A DNA stretch of 61,247 bases from an uncultured Paracoccaceae bacterium (lineage in GTDB: Bacteria; Pseudomonadota; Alphaproteobacteria; Rhizobiales; Rhizobiaceae). Position numbers and translations under genes: made by a program. Position 1 is the stretch's first letter, and each line of letters starts with the position of its first letter. Below are positions 44,850 through 53,878 of the stretch, in pieces. The stretch covers positions 1-61,247 of the forward strand of contig CALMYO010000134.1 of assembly GCA_937873685.1 (NCBI GenBank), in the 5' to 3' direction. The notes beneath the pieces were generated by a model. That model worked only from the letters and a program-made list of their open reading frames with translations, was not told the origin of the DNA and searched no databases.

Positions 44850-45401
44850 ATGCTTGCCGCCCTCGCCGTCATGACCATCCTCGGCTGCAACGATGCCGAG
44901 ACCGATTGCCGTTTTGTGCGCGCAGTCGACGAACAGTTCGCATCGCTTGAAGAGTGCGATGCGCGCGCAGAGCACTATCTGCGCCAGGCCGACGACGTGG
45001 CCCAACCGGTGGTCGTCGCGGTTTGCGAAACCGATCCTGCCTTGGCCGATGCGACAATGCCAGCGGGCGAGACCGATGTCGCAGCGGCAAGCGACGGTAA
45101 AGACAGCCGCCTCCCGCCACCGAAGGAAACGGCGCCCGGTGATTTTCCTCCGCCGCCAAACCCCTTTGCGGGCACAACGCCGCATGCCAGGCAAAACTAT
45201 GCCGACAGCTTCCTTGGCCTGCTGAAATCGGCGGCGGACCTTCCACGCGCCGCGGGGCAGGCGACGGGCGAGGCGGGCGAGGCGCCGGGTAAGGGCCTGA
45301 AGCCGCTTGCCGGCCTGCCCGTCGACCCCCGGCGCAACGATTCGGCCTCGGCACTGCGTCGCCACCAGGAGGCGCGGTCTTTGCCACCCGCTGCGCAGTA
45401 A
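44850..45401 (+). CDS. hypothetical protein with Cys-containing N-terminus and Pro/Ala-rich tail
   Basis: The protein has 183 residues. The first 14 (MLAALAVMTILGCN) are hydrophobic and end in a cysteine, which recalls a short signal or lipobox but is not convincing. Cysteines at 13, 20, 36 and 59 could form two disulfides. From about residue 70 on it is low-complexity, rich in Pro, Ala, Gly and acidic residues. I recall similar short proteins in Rhizobiales without a function. It is probably exported. It stands alone and is convergent with the amidohydrolase. Confidence 0.65.
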   Translation: MLAALAVMTILGCNDAETDCRFVRAVDEQFASLEECDARAEHYLRQADDVAQPVVVAVCETDPALADATMPAGETDVAAASDGKDSRLPPPKETAPGDFPPPPNPFAGTTPHARQNYADSFLGLLKSAADLPRAAGQATGEAGEAPGKGLKPLAGLPVDPRRNDSASALRRHQEARSLPPAAQ

Positions 45402-45544
45402 CGGCGTCATGGCTGACGAAACGCGGAAGGGTGCGTTGAGCGGGCGAAGGGCGGGGCAAAGGAAATGGCCGCACTTGCGCACTTTATGACCAGGTGAAGC
45501 GGGGAAGGTTCTGCGTAACACAGTCGCGGCAGCCCGGCGCCTTC

Positions 45545-46702
45545 CTACGCCAGCGCCGTCTCCACCAGCCGCACCCAATAGCTTACGCCATGCGGAATGG
45601 CGTCGTCGTTGAAATCGTAATTCGTGTTGTGCAGCGGGGCGGAGTCGCCATTGCCCATGAAAATGAAGGCGCCGGGCCGCGCCTGAAGCATGTAGGAGAA
45701 ATCCTCGCCGCCCATGGTGGGGCGGAAATCGGCGTCGACATTGATGTCGCCCGCCACGTCGGCGGCCACACCCGCCGCAACCTGCGTCTCCGCGCCGTGG
45801 TTGACGGTGACGGGATAGCCGTGGCGGATATGGACCCGCGCCTCAGCCCCAAGCGCAGCGGCGACGCCCTTCGCCACCTCCTCGATGCGCTTGAGGCCGA
45901 GCGCCCGCGTTTCCGGTTTGAGAGAGCGCAGCGTGCCGGTCAGTTCCGCCTCGCCGGGAATGACGTTGAAGGCGCTGCCGGCATGGAACATCGTCGTCGA
46001 CACCACCATCGCATCGAGCGGATCGGCATTGCGCGCGGCAATCGTCTGCAGCGCCACCACGATCTGCGCGCCCGCCACCACCGGATCGACGCCCTGGTGC
46101 GGGAATGCCGCGTGCGCGCCCTTGCCGGCAACCGTAATGTTGAACTCGTCGGTCGAGGCCATGATCGCGCCGGAACGAATGGCGAAAGTTCCAACCGGCA
46201 GGCCCGGCAGGTTGTGCAGCCCGTAGACTTGGCGGATCGCGAAACGGTCCATCATGCCGTCCTTCACCATGGCGAGGCCGCCTGCCCCGCCCTCCTCGGC
46301 CGGCTGGAAGATCACCGCGACGCGGCCGTTGAAATTGCGCGTTTCGGCGAGATGGCGCGCTGCGCCGAGCAGCATCGCGGTGTGGCCGTCATGGCCGCAG
46401 GCATGCATCGCGCCCGGCCGGGTGGAGGCATGCGGCAGGCCGGTCGTTTCGATCATCGGCAGGGCGTCCATGTCGGCGCGCAAGCCCAGTGTCGGCCCCT
46501 CGCCACGCCCGGCGATGACGCCGACGACGCCGGTGCGGCCGATCCCCTCCACCACCTCGTCACAGCCGAATTCGCGCAACTTTTCGGCCACGAAGGCGGC
46601 GGTGTCGAAGACATCGTAATTGATTTCAGGGTTTGCGTGCAGTCGCCGTCTCCACGCGGCGATTTCATCCTGCAACTCGTACGCGCGGTTGAGAATCGGC
46701 AT
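45545..46702 (-). CDS. M20 family amidohydrolase (hippurate hydrolase/aminoacylase-like)
   Basis: The protein has 385 residues. The metal-binding motifs ADMDALP (about 80-86) and ACGHDGHT (about 105-112), QPAEEGGAGG (around 142) and the dimerisation-domain motif are in family order. It cleaves N-acyl amino acids or related amides in the cytoplasm. It is divergent from the DD-carboxypeptidase gene, with 148 bases between them. The substrate is not known. Confidence 0.9.
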   Translation of the reverse strand: MPILNRAYELQDEIAAWRRRLHANPEINYDVFDTAAFVAEKLREFGCDEVVEGIGRTGVVGVIAGRGEGPTLGLRADMDALPMIETTGLPHASTRPGAMHACGHDGHTAMLLGAARHLAETRNFNGRVAVIFQPAEEGGAGGLAMVKDGMMDRFAIRQVYGLHNLPGLPVGTFAIRSGAIMASTDEFNITVAGKGAHAAFPHQGVDPVVAGAQIVVALQTIAARNADPLDAMVVSTTMFHAGSAFNVIPGEAELTGTLRSLKPETRALGLKRIEEVAKGVAAALGAEARVHIRHGYPVTVNHGAETQVAAGVAADVAGDINVDADFRPTMGGEDFSYMLQARPGAFIFMGNGDSAPLHNTNYDFNDDAIPHGVSYWVRLVETALA

Positions 46703-46850
46703 GACGGCCCCATCTGGCTTGTTCGGATACCCGAACGTATCTGTCGCCAGCGGCGAAGGAAAGCAAGCTTTCCGGCGGTCCGCGCTTTACGGCCGGCGGC
46801 TTTTCGTGGTTTACACGCGCCGCGCCCGCCAGCAGGAAAGAGGACACGCC

Positions 46851-48026
46851 ATGGCCCGCACCGCATTTCGCGCCGCCGTCGCAGCGATTGTCGCGCTTGG
46901 CGGCGCGCCGGCTCTCGCCGGCCCGACCGCGCTGGTCGACGCGACGAGCGGGCGGGTGCTTTCGGCCGAGCAGCCGTTCCGCAAATGGGTTCCCGCCTCG
47001 CTGACCAAGCTGATGACCGTGCGCCTCGCCTTCAAGGCGCTCGCCGCCGGGGAACTGACGGAGAAATCGCCGGTGCGCATGTCGGCAGCGGCCGCCAGGC
47101 AGCCGCCGGCGAAGATGGGCTACGGCATCGGCGCGGTGATGACGCTCGACAACGCGCTGAAGATGATGATCGTCAAGAGCGCCAACGATGTCTCGGTCGC
47201 GGTGGCCGAGGCGGTCGCCGGGTCGGTTACCGCCTTCGTGGAACAGATGAATGCGGAAGCCGTGGCGCTCGGCATGACGGACACGCGCTTCGCCAACCCG
47301 AACGGGCTCGACGACGACGGGCAATACACCACCGCCCGCGACCTTGCGCTGCTTGCCGCCTCGATCCGCCGCGACTTTCCCGACCATGCGCCGCTGTTCG
47401 CCATTCCGGCGATCAGGACGGCCAAGGAAACCGATCCGACCTACAACATCCTGATCGGCCGCTATGCCGGCGCCGATGGCATGAAGACCGGCTTCGTCTG
47501 CGCCTCCGGCTTCAACATGATCGCCTCGGCGACGCGCGACGGGCGCACGCTGATCGCCGTGGTTCTGGGCGAGGAAAGCCAGAAGGCGCGCGCCGAAACC
47601 GCGGCGAGGCTGCTCACCGCCGGTTTCGCGATGCCGGCCGATGCGGGCGAGCCGGTCGCCGCGCTTGCCGATGCGGGTGGCGATGCTGCGCAGCCGGTTG
47701 CCGACATGCGCGGCGAGGTGTGCACCGAAAAGGCCCGCGCCGCCCGCTGGGACGGGCGCGAAATCGAGGGCTACATCACCTTCGACACGCCGGATATCGT
47801 GGCGCTGAAAGCGCCGCTGCCCGGCGTGCCGGTCGGCCTCGGCGGCACCGAAGGCCAGAGCGCGGCGGCGGTGATGGTGTCCGGGCAGATGGTCAAGAGC
47901 ATTCCCGTACCCGCGCCGCGGCCGGTGCGCGAGGCGATCACCGATGACGAGGATTTTTCCCGTTACGCGCTGCGCCCGGGATTTTCCGTTCCAGCGCCGG
48001 GCGAACGGCCGCAGGCCGCCAACTGA
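46851..48026 (+). CDS. D-alanyl-D-alanine carboxypeptidase (penicillin-binding protein, DacA-like)
   Basis: The protein has 391 residues from ATG 46851 (GAGG upstream). A signal peptide ends near residue 23 (PALAGP). The serine-enzyme motifs are complete: S50-L-T-K53, S110-A-N112 and K212-T-G214. It trims the terminal D-Ala of peptidoglycan side chains in the periplasm. The C-terminal 140 residues have no amphipathic anchor that I can see and are Ala/Pro-rich. The G3E GTPase gene follows within ten bases. Confidence 0.92.
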   Translation: MARTAFRAAVAAIVALGGAPALAGPTALVDATSGRVLSAEQPFRKWVPASLTKLMTVRLAFKALAAGELTEKSPVRMSAAAARQPPAKMGYGIGAVMTLDNALKMMIVKSANDVSVAVAEAVAGSVTAFVEQMNAEAVALGMTDTRFANPNGLDDDGQYTTARDLALLAASIRRDFPDHAPLFAIPAIRTAKETDPTYNILIGRYAGADGMKTGFVCASGFNMIASATRDGRTLIAVVLGEESQKARAETAARLLTAGFAMPADAGEPVAALADAGGDAAQPVADMRGEVCTEKARAARWDGREIEGYITFDTPDIVALKAPLPGVPVGLGGTEGQSAAAVMVSGQMVKSIPVPAPRPVREAITDDEDFSRYALRPGFSVPAPGERPQAAN

Positions 48027-48035
48027 GTGGACACG

Positions 48036-49148
48036 ATGTTTCCGATCCCCGTCACCATTCTCACCGGCTTTCTCGGCGCGGGCAAGACCACGCTGCTGAC
48101 CCGGCTTCTGAAGGATCCGGCACTGGGCGACCCCGCCGTCGTCATCAACGAGTTCGGCGAGGTCGGCATCGATCACCTGCTGGTGGAGAAGGCTTCCGAC
48201 GGCATCATCGAGCTTTCCGACGGCTGCCTGTGCTGCACGGTGCGCGGCGAACTTGCCGCAACGCTCGCCGACCTGGCCGACCGGCTGCAGACCGGCCGCA
48301 TCGCGCGGCTGAAACGGGTGGTGGTCGAGACCACCGGCCTTGCCGATCCCGCGCCTGTGCTGGCCTCGGTGATGGGCCATCCCGCGCTGGCGCAGGCCTA
48401 CCGGCTCGACGGCGTCATCACGGTCGTCGATGCGGTGAACGGCGCAGCGACGCTTGCCCGCCATGTCGAGGCGCGGCGGCAGGTAGCGGTGGCCGACCGG
48501 ATCGTGCTCACCAAGACCGACCTCGCCGGCGACGCCGGACTGCAAGGCCTGCATGACGCGATCAAGGCGCTGAACCCGGGTGCGCCGGTGCTGGACGCGG
48601 CCGGACTTCCGGTCGCGGCGCTGCTGGAATGCGGGCTGTGGAACCCGCAGTCGAAGTCGGCGGACGTCGCCGGCTGGCTGCGCGACGCCGCGCTCGACGA
48701 CGAACACCATCACGGTCATCACCATGGCAGCCACAGCCACGCGCACGGCCACCACCATCACCACGATGTCTCGCGCCACAGTGAGACTATTCGTTCCTTT
48801 GCGCTGACGCACGATGCGCCGCTGCCCTGGTCAACGATCGAGATGTTCCTCGATCTGGTGCGCTCGACGGCGGGCGAACGTCTGTTGCGCATGAAGGGCA
48901 TCGTCTGCGTCGCCGAGGATCCGGCGCGGCCGCTCGTCCTCCACGGCGTCCAGCGCCTACTGCATCCGCCGGCGCGCCTGCCCGCCTGGCCGGATGGCGA
49001 CAGGCGCACCCGAATCGTGCTGATCGGCGACGGCCTCGACGAGGCCTGGGCGCGCGGCCTTTTCGCCGCCTTTGCCGGCGTGCCGGCGATCGACCGGCCG
49101 GACGCCGCAGCGCTCACAGCCAATCCGCTCGCCATCCCGGGCGCCTGA
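48036..49148 (+). CDS. CobW/G3E family GTPase with His-rich metal loop
   Basis: The protein has 370 residues from ATG 48036; a GTG at 48027 right after the upstream stop is an alternative. The P-loop is GFLGAGKTT (11-19), the metal motif C64-L-C66-C67 follows, and TKTD (159-162) recognises guanine. Between the two domains lies a run with 14 or more His at about 224-248, likely a zinc- or cobalt-binding loop. The family delivers metals (Zn, Co, Ni) to target proteins. It follows the carboxypeptidase and precedes glyoxalase II, which are both tied to metal or cell wall; a Zn chaperone role is an inference. No Zur box was found. Confidence 0.9.
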   Translation: MFPIPVTILTGFLGAGKTTLLTRLLKDPALGDPAVVINEFGEVGIDHLLVEKASDGIIELSDGCLCCTVRGELAATLADLADRLQTGRIARLKRVVVETTGLADPAPVLASVMGHPALAQAYRLDGVITVVDAVNGAATLARHVEARRQVAVADRIVLTKTDLAGDAGLQGLHDAIKALNPGAPVLDAAGLPVAALLECGLWNPQSKSADVAGWLRDAALDDEHHHGHHHGSHSHAHGHHHHHDVSRHSETIRSFALTHDAPLPWSTIEMFLDLVRSTAGERLLRMKGIVCVAEDPARPLVLHGVQRLLHPPARLPAWPDGDRRTRIVLIGDGLDEAWARGLFAAFAGVPAIDRPDAAALTANPLAIPGA

Positions 49149-49185
49149 CCCGCCAATCTGCCTCAAGCAAGAAGGAGACCGTCCC

Positions 49186-49956
49186 ATGGCCCGCCTCGAG
49201 ATCGAACAATTCCCGTGCCTTTCCGACAACTACGGCGTGCTGATCCATGACCCCGCCTCCGGGAGGACGGCGGCGATCGACGCGCCGGACGAGTCGGCGG
49301 TGGAGGGCGCGTTGCAAAAGCGCGGCTGGAAGCTGACGGACATTTTCGTCACGCACCACCATGCCGACCACACGCAGGGCGTGGCGGGGTTGAAGCAGCG
49401 CCACGACGCGCATGTCACCGGGCCGGCAGCCGAGGCTGATCGCATCGCCGGGTTGGACCGCACCGTTTCCGATGGCGAGACCTTCGATTTTGCCGGCCAT
49501 GCCGTGCATGTCATCTCGACACCGGGCCACACCAGCGGCCAGGCGTCCTACCATGTTGCCGACGCCGGCGTGGCCTTCACCGGCGACACGCTGTTTGCGC
49601 TCGGTTGCGGCCGGCTGTTCGAAGGCACGCCGGCGACCATGTGGAACTCGCTGGTGAAGCTGATGGCGCTGCCGGACGAGACCGCGATATATTGCGGCCA
49701 CGAATACACCCAATCCAATGCGCGTTTCGCGCTGACCATCGACACCGACAATGCTGCGCTGATCGCCCGCGCCGCCGAGATCGATGCGCTGCGCGCCGCC
49801 GGCAAGCCGACCCTGCCGACGACGATGGCGCTCGAAAAGGCGACCAACCCGTTCCTGCGCGCCGCCGATCCGTCGATCCGCGCCCGGCTCGGCATGGAGA
49901 CCGCCAGCGACGCCGAGGTCTTCGCCGAGATCCGCAAGCGCAAGGACAATTTCTGA
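49186..49956 (+). CDS. gloB: hydroxyacylglutathione hydrolase (glyoxalase II)
   Basis: The protein has 256 residues from ATG 49186 (AAGGAG eight bases upstream), the usual size. The binuclear metal motif THHHADH lies at 56-62; STPGHTSG, FTGDTLF and YCGHEYT supply the other ligands. It hydrolyses S-lactoylglutathione to lactate and glutathione, completing methylglyoxal detoxification in the cytoplasm. It overlaps the cupin gene downstream (TGATG). Confidence 0.94.
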   Translation: MARLEIEQFPCLSDNYGVLIHDPASGRTAAIDAPDESAVEGALQKRGWKLTDIFVTHHHADHTQGVAGLKQRHDAHVTGPAAEADRIAGLDRTVSDGETFDFAGHAVHVISTPGHTSGQASYHVADAGVAFTGDTLFALGCGRLFEGTPATMWNSLVKLMALPDETAIYCGHEYTQSNARFALTIDTDNAALIARAAEIDALRAAGKPTLPTTMALEKATNPFLRAADPSIRARLGMETASDAEVFAEIRKRKDNF

Positions 49957-50432
49957 TGGCGATGGACGGGTGCGAAGCCGCAGAGGTCATCGAGCGGCTC
50001 GGGCTGATCCCCCATCCCGAAGGCGGATGGTATCGCGAGATGTTTCGCGACCTCGCCACGAATGGCGAACGGGCGCATTCGACCGCGATCTACTTCCTGC
50101 TCGGGCCACGCGACCGGTCGCACTGGCACCGGGTCGATGCGGTGGAGGTTTGGCATCACTACGCCGGCGCGCCATTGCGGCTCGACATGTCCGAAGACGG
50201 GCGCACCACAACGTCATCCTTGCTCGGCAAGGACATCTTCGCCGGCCAGTCGCCGCAGGTTGTCGTGCCGACGGGCTGGTGGCAGGCGGCGACGCCGCTC
50301 GGCGGCTGGGTGCTAGTCGGCTGCACGGTGGCGCCGGGTTTCCAGTTCTCCGGGTTCGAGCTTGCGCCGCCCGATTGGGCGCCCAGTCAATGCCCGCCGG
50401 CAGCCGCGGCGACGCTCAATCCAGCCGGCTGA
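49956..50432 (+). CDS. DUF985 cupin protein
   Basis: The protein has 158 residues. It overlaps the gloB stop by one base (TGATG), so the two are translated together. The cupin pattern is HPEGGWYREMFRD, HSTAIYFLLGP, HWHRVDAVEVWHHYAGAPL and WWQAATPLGGWVLVGCTVAPGF, typical of DUF985 (YML079-like). The role is unknown; a metal or sugar-nucleotide site is possible. Its 3' end overlaps the convergent dehydratase gene by 17 bases. Confidence 0.88.
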   Translation: MAMDGCEAAEVIERLGLIPHPEGGWYREMFRDLATNGERAHSTAIYFLLGPRDRSHWHRVDAVEVWHHYAGAPLRLDMSEDGRTTTSSLLGKDIFAGQSPQVVVPTGWWQAATPLGGWVLVGCTVAPGFQFSGFELAPPDWAPSQCPPAAAATLNPAG

Positions 50433-51519
50433 CCTGATAGCGCGACCTTGCCAGCCATTCGGGATTGACTTCAACGCCCCATCCAGGCGCGTCGGTCACT
50501 GTCGCCTTGCCGTCGACGATCGAATACGGATCGGTCGCGAACAGCCCGATCTGCCAGGGATAGTAGTTTTCGCCTTCAATGGAGAATTCCAGATACTTGC
50601 CGGCGTTCGGAATGGCGCGCAGCAGGTGCATGGTGAACAGCGTCACCATCGACAGGTTCGCCGCATGCGGCGTGATCGGCATCCCGGCTGCCTCGGCCAT
50701 GCGCGCAACGCGCATGGTGCGTGAAATGCCGCCGAGATAGCAGACATCGGGCTGCAGCACGTCGACGATGCGCCCGTCGATCATGCCCTTCCAGTTCGCC
50801 ATCATGCAATCCTGCTCGCCGCCGGTGACGTCGATTGAGAGCGCGTCGGTCACCTGCTTCGTCTGCTCGAACTCCCAGTAGGGGCAGGGTTCCTCGTAAT
50901 GCGAGATGCCGTTGTCTTCGAGCATGTGGCCGACGGCGATGGCGCGGGCCGGCGAGTAGCAGGAATTGGCGTCGACCAGCAGCGCGACATCGTCGCCAAG
51001 CGCCTTGCGGATGGTCGGGACGATTTCCTCGGTGCGGCCCGGCCATTCGTCGCGGTCGCGCCCGACTTCCGCGCCGATCCGGAATTTGAAGGCATCGAAA
51101 CCGTACGCGTCGCGCAGCCGTATGAACCGCTCGGCTTCCTCCTTCGGCGTGATGTCGCGCTTCATCGACGAGGCATAGGCGCGAAACGATCCCGGCGTTC
51201 CGCCGAGCAACACGCAGACCGGCTTTTCCTCGATCCGGCCGCGCATGTCCCACAAGGCGGTATCGACGCCGCCCATGGCGCGCCGCAGATACGAGCCGGG
51301 ATATTTGTGCTCGCGGTCGCGCACGATATCGAGCATGTCGTCGATGGCGATGCAGTCGCGCCCCAGCACATGCGGCGCGACTTGCCGGTGCAGCACCTGC
51401 GCGGTGATGTCGGCATGATAGGGCGCGACCTGTCCCCATCCCTGCGATCCATCCTCGGCGGTGGCGCGCACGAAGCACACGAATTCGGTGGTGAAAGTTT
51501 CGAGGGCGGTGAGTTTCAT
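50416..51519 (-). CDS. mandelate racemase/muconate lactonizing-family dehydratase
   Basis: The protein has 367 residues from ATG 51519, overlapping the kinase stop (ATGA). The enolase-superfamily acids are visible: LLVDANSCY, HYEEPCPYWE and GGEQDC carry the metal ligands; KFRIG has a K-x-R in place of the usual K-x-K; and DVLQPD with ITPHAANL give the His-Asp pair of the mandelate racemase branch. It probably dehydrates a sugar acid to a 2-keto-3-deoxy acid. With an FGGY kinase and an LsrF-like aldolase upstream it forms a small catabolic operon. The substrate is unknown. Confidence 0.88.
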   Translation of the reverse strand: MKLTALETFTTEFVCFVRATAEDGSQGWGQVAPYHADITAQVLHRQVAPHVLGRDCIAIDDMLDIVRDREHKYPGSYLRRAMGGVDTALWDMRGRIEEKPVCVLLGGTPGSFRAYASSMKRDITPKEEAERFIRLRDAYGFDAFKFRIGAEVGRDRDEWPGRTEEIVPTIRKALGDDVALLVDANSCYSPARAIAVGHMLEDNGISHYEEPCPYWEFEQTKQVTDALSIDVTGGEQDCMMANWKGMIDGRIVDVLQPDVCYLGGISRTMRVARMAEAAGMPITPHAANLSMVTLFTMHLLRAIPNAGKYLEFSIEGENYYPWQIGLFATDPYSIVDGKATVTDAPGWGVEVNPEWLARSRYQVSRLD

Positions 51520-52979
51520 GATCCTGGGCGTTCCGGTTGAGGAAAGCGTATGCTTAAGCGATTCCAATTCGCGACTGAATGGCGAATAGCGGGGATCGGG
51601 AAACTATTCCGCCCACTTTCAGGCACGACTGCCAATCTATGGGGCAGATTTTGCCCACGCCGTTCGTAGATTGGGACCCAATCGCGAACCGGCTCGACGG
51701 TCGCCCTTTCGATATCGCTTGAGGCTGGTGGTGGCGCGCCTGCTACCGCTTCGACCGCGATCCACGCCGCGCTCGTCGCGACCAACTCAACATCGCCGAC
51801 GACCTGTACCGGGACGCCGAACACGCTTGCCCGCAATTGCGCCAGCGCACGCGAGCGCGACCACCCGCCAGTCATGAAAATCGGACCTTGCGGCACGCCG
51901 ATCCCGGTCATGGCGTCGAACATTGCCCGCGAGGTCATGGCGGCGTCCTCGGCAACACGCCGCACCCGCGCCATCGGATCGCTTTGGTCGGACCCGGAAT
52001 CCTGCTCCGGCGATCCGGGGAACCGCATCGCGGCGAGCGCCTTGCGCAGCACCTGTTCGTCACATCCGCGCCTTGCCAGCATCGCGGCGAACTCCACCAC
52101 GCCGAGGCAAGCCATTCCCGCGCCACCCTTGGGCGGCGGCGAGAATGCCAGCAGGCCATGCGGCTGAACCGCGATTGCCGCCTGCGTCTCTCCATAAGCG
52201 AGATTGGCGGTTCCGAGCGAATCGACGCGCGCCTTTGCGTCCAGCCGCTTCAACGCCGCCGAGGCGATGGGATGATCGTGCCCGCCAGCAACGAGCAGCG
52301 TGGTGGCATCGGCCGCGCCGCTGTCGCGCAGTGTACCGGCCCGCACGCCGCCAACAACAGCGCCAGCGGGCAGCAACGGCGGCAATTCCGGTGCGCAGGC
52401 GGCGGCAAGACGCTCGTCGAGCCATTGCCGGGCGAAGACATCGCAACACGCCGTACGGGCCGCAAGGCTGAGGCTCATGAACGCCTGCCCGGACCAGCAG
52501 GCGAGCGGAAAGTCGGTCAGTGCGATCCACCACCGCGCCTCGCGCAGTTCGGCAGGCCTGTGGCGCGCCAGCCATAGCCATTTGGCGATGGTCCTGTCCG
52601 GACGAACAGCGATGCCGGCGCGCTCGTCACCGGCAAAAGCCACCGCCAGCTCGGCCGCTTCCGCCTCCGCTCGACCATCGAACCAGGGCAGAGACAAGCC
52701 GGTCGGCGCAATGTCCGTTGTGACGCCGAAGCCGTCCTCGCCGACGCCGGCGGTGGAGATCGCCGCAAGCGAACGGCCACCGCCGGCGGCGCGCCAGCCT
52801 TCGACGATCATTGTCTCCAACAGGCGCACCAGCGCCATGGCATCGGTCGCCACCGCATCGCCGTCGGGCAGCCGCAGCGTCGGCGTTGCGCGCGTGAAGA
52901 CGGTTCGCCCCTCGCCGTCGACCAGCACCACCTTGACATTGGTGGTGCCGATGTCGATGCCGCAGCACAGGCGATCCAT
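51516..52979 (-). CDS. FGGY-family carbohydrate kinase
   Basis: The protein has 487 residues. The ATP/phosphate motif GIDIGTTNVKVVLVDGEG lies at 7-24, DGFGVTTD and LPWFDGRAEAE follow, and the second-domain motifs HDHPIASAAL (about 250) and MTGGWSRSRALAQL (about 390) are present. It phosphorylates a sugar or sugar acid. The conserved part ends near VRDWVPIYERRG; the last 45 residues have no family character and reach into the coupled dehydratase start (ATGA). The aldolase gene ends ten bases upstream. No transporter is adjacent. Confidence 0.88.
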   Translation of the reverse strand: MDRLCCGIDIGTTNVKVVLVDGEGRTVFTRATPTLRLPDGDAVATDAMALVRLLETMIVEGWRAAGGGRSLAAISTAGVGEDGFGVTTDIAPTGLSLPWFDGRAEAEAAELAVAFAGDERAGIAVRPDRTIAKWLWLARHRPAELREARWWIALTDFPLACWSGQAFMSLSLAARTACCDVFARQWLDERLAAACAPELPPLLPAGAVVGGVRAGTLRDSGAADATTLLVAGGHDHPIASAALKRLDAKARVDSLGTANLAYGETQAAIAVQPHGLLAFSPPPKGGAGMACLGVVEFAAMLARRGCDEQVLRKALAAMRFPGSPEQDSGSDQSDPMARVRRVAEDAAMTSRAMFDAMTGIGVPQGPIFMTGGWSRSRALAQLRASVFGVPVQVVGDVELVATSAAWIAVEAVAGAPPPASSDIERATVEPVRDWVPIYERRGQNLPHRLAVVPESGRNSFPIPAIRHSVANWNRLSIRFPQPERPGS

Positions 52980-52988
52980 CGCGGCGCG

Positions 52989-53783
52989 CTACCAGCGCCG
53001 GCTGAAATGCTTGCGGGTGATCGCCGCAATCTCCTTCATCATGTCGGAGGCTTCCTGCGGCGGGCGCTGCCAGATCTTGCGGCCGACGACGACGCCTTGA
53101 GCGCCGGCTTCGATGGCGTTGCGGATATCGTCAATGGTCGATTGCGCATCGCCGCTGAGCGGCCCGCCCGCCACCACGATCGGGATGTCGAGTTCGGCGC
53201 ACAATTTCGCCGTTGCGTCCGGACCCGGGAAGGTGATCTTGATGATATCGGCTCCGAGATCGTAACCGATGCGGGCAACCTCCATCTCGGCGGCGATGAT
53301 CTCCGGCGTGCGCGGCGCGGCAAGAAACACCGGCTCCACCATCACCGGCATGTGCCATTTGGCTGCTTCCGAAACCACGGTTCCGATGCGCCGGCAGTAC
53401 AGCACCTTTTCCGCATCGTTGACATTCCACGGCAGCAGCAGCTTGACGCAATCGACGCCGAGCCGCACCGCATCCTCGACGCTCGCAACCAGCGTTCCTG
53501 TGCCGGTATCGGGCGCGCCCGTCGGCCAGAACGCGTCGATCGCCAGCACGCGAGCAAGCGTCGAGGCCTTCGCCAGCACCACCTCCGACTGCTTGACGAT
53601 GCCGGTTGACACCATGAAGCCGGTGATGTCCTCGCTAATGAAGCGCTTCATCACCGCGACCGGCTCTTCCAGCGACGGCACCCGCCCCCATACAAGCCCG
53701 TGGTCGATCGGCACGACCAGCGCGGCGCGGTCGTCGCGCAACACGCGGTTCATGCGATAATTCGTCGAATAGCGATTGGCCAA
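52989..53783 (-). CDS. LsrF/DeoC-type class I aldolase
   Basis: The protein has 264 residues. The start is TTG at 53783 with GGAGGAGG upstream, stronger than the ATG at 53753. The TIM-barrel family (LsrF, FbaB, ADH synthase) is shown by VVPIDHGLVWG, CVKLLLPW, DIIKITFPG with the Schiff-base lysine, and VVAGGPLSGD. It should cleave a phosphorylated keto-sugar or, in LsrF, transfer an acetyl group. It is the first gene of the kinase-dehydratase operon. A 12-bp palindrome lies 30 bases upstream. Confidence 0.88.
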   Translation of the reverse strand: MANRYSTNYRMNRVLRDDRAALVVPIDHGLVWGRVPSLEEPVAVMKRFISEDITGFMVSTGIVKQSEVVLAKASTLARVLAIDAFWPTGAPDTGTGTLVASVEDAVRLGVDCVKLLLPWNVNDAEKVLYCRRIGTVVSEAAKWHMPVMVEPVFLAAPRTPEIIAAEMEVARIGYDLGADIIKITFPGPDATAKLCAELDIPIVVAGGPLSGDAQSTIDDIRNAIEAGAQGVVVGRKIWQRPPQEASDMMKEIAAITRKHFSRRW

Positions 53784-53812
53784 CTCTGCCTCCTCCGGGA
53801 AATGTCAGGACG

Positions 53813-53824
53813 TAAATCGATTTA
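53813..53824. promoter_or_regulatory. 12-bp palindrome, operator of the sugar-acid operon (candidate)
   Basis: TAAATCGATTTA is a perfect palindrome 30 bases upstream of the TTG start of the LsrF-like gene and 55 bases from the ubiA stop. The ATCGAT centre is typical for LacI-type repressors. No regulator gene is adjacent. Confidence 0.55.
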
Positions 53825-53878
53825 TCGGAAAGGAACATCCTTCGGCAATGCCGTTTCCCGGAAATTTGGTGGCGGCAT

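Noticed and set aside
51516-53783. AI-2 (Lsr) processing, because FGGY kinase plus LsrF-like aldolase are adjacent.
   Set aside because: No lsrACDB transporter, LsrR or LsrG is present and the third gene is an enolase-family dehydratase, which does not belong to the Lsr route.
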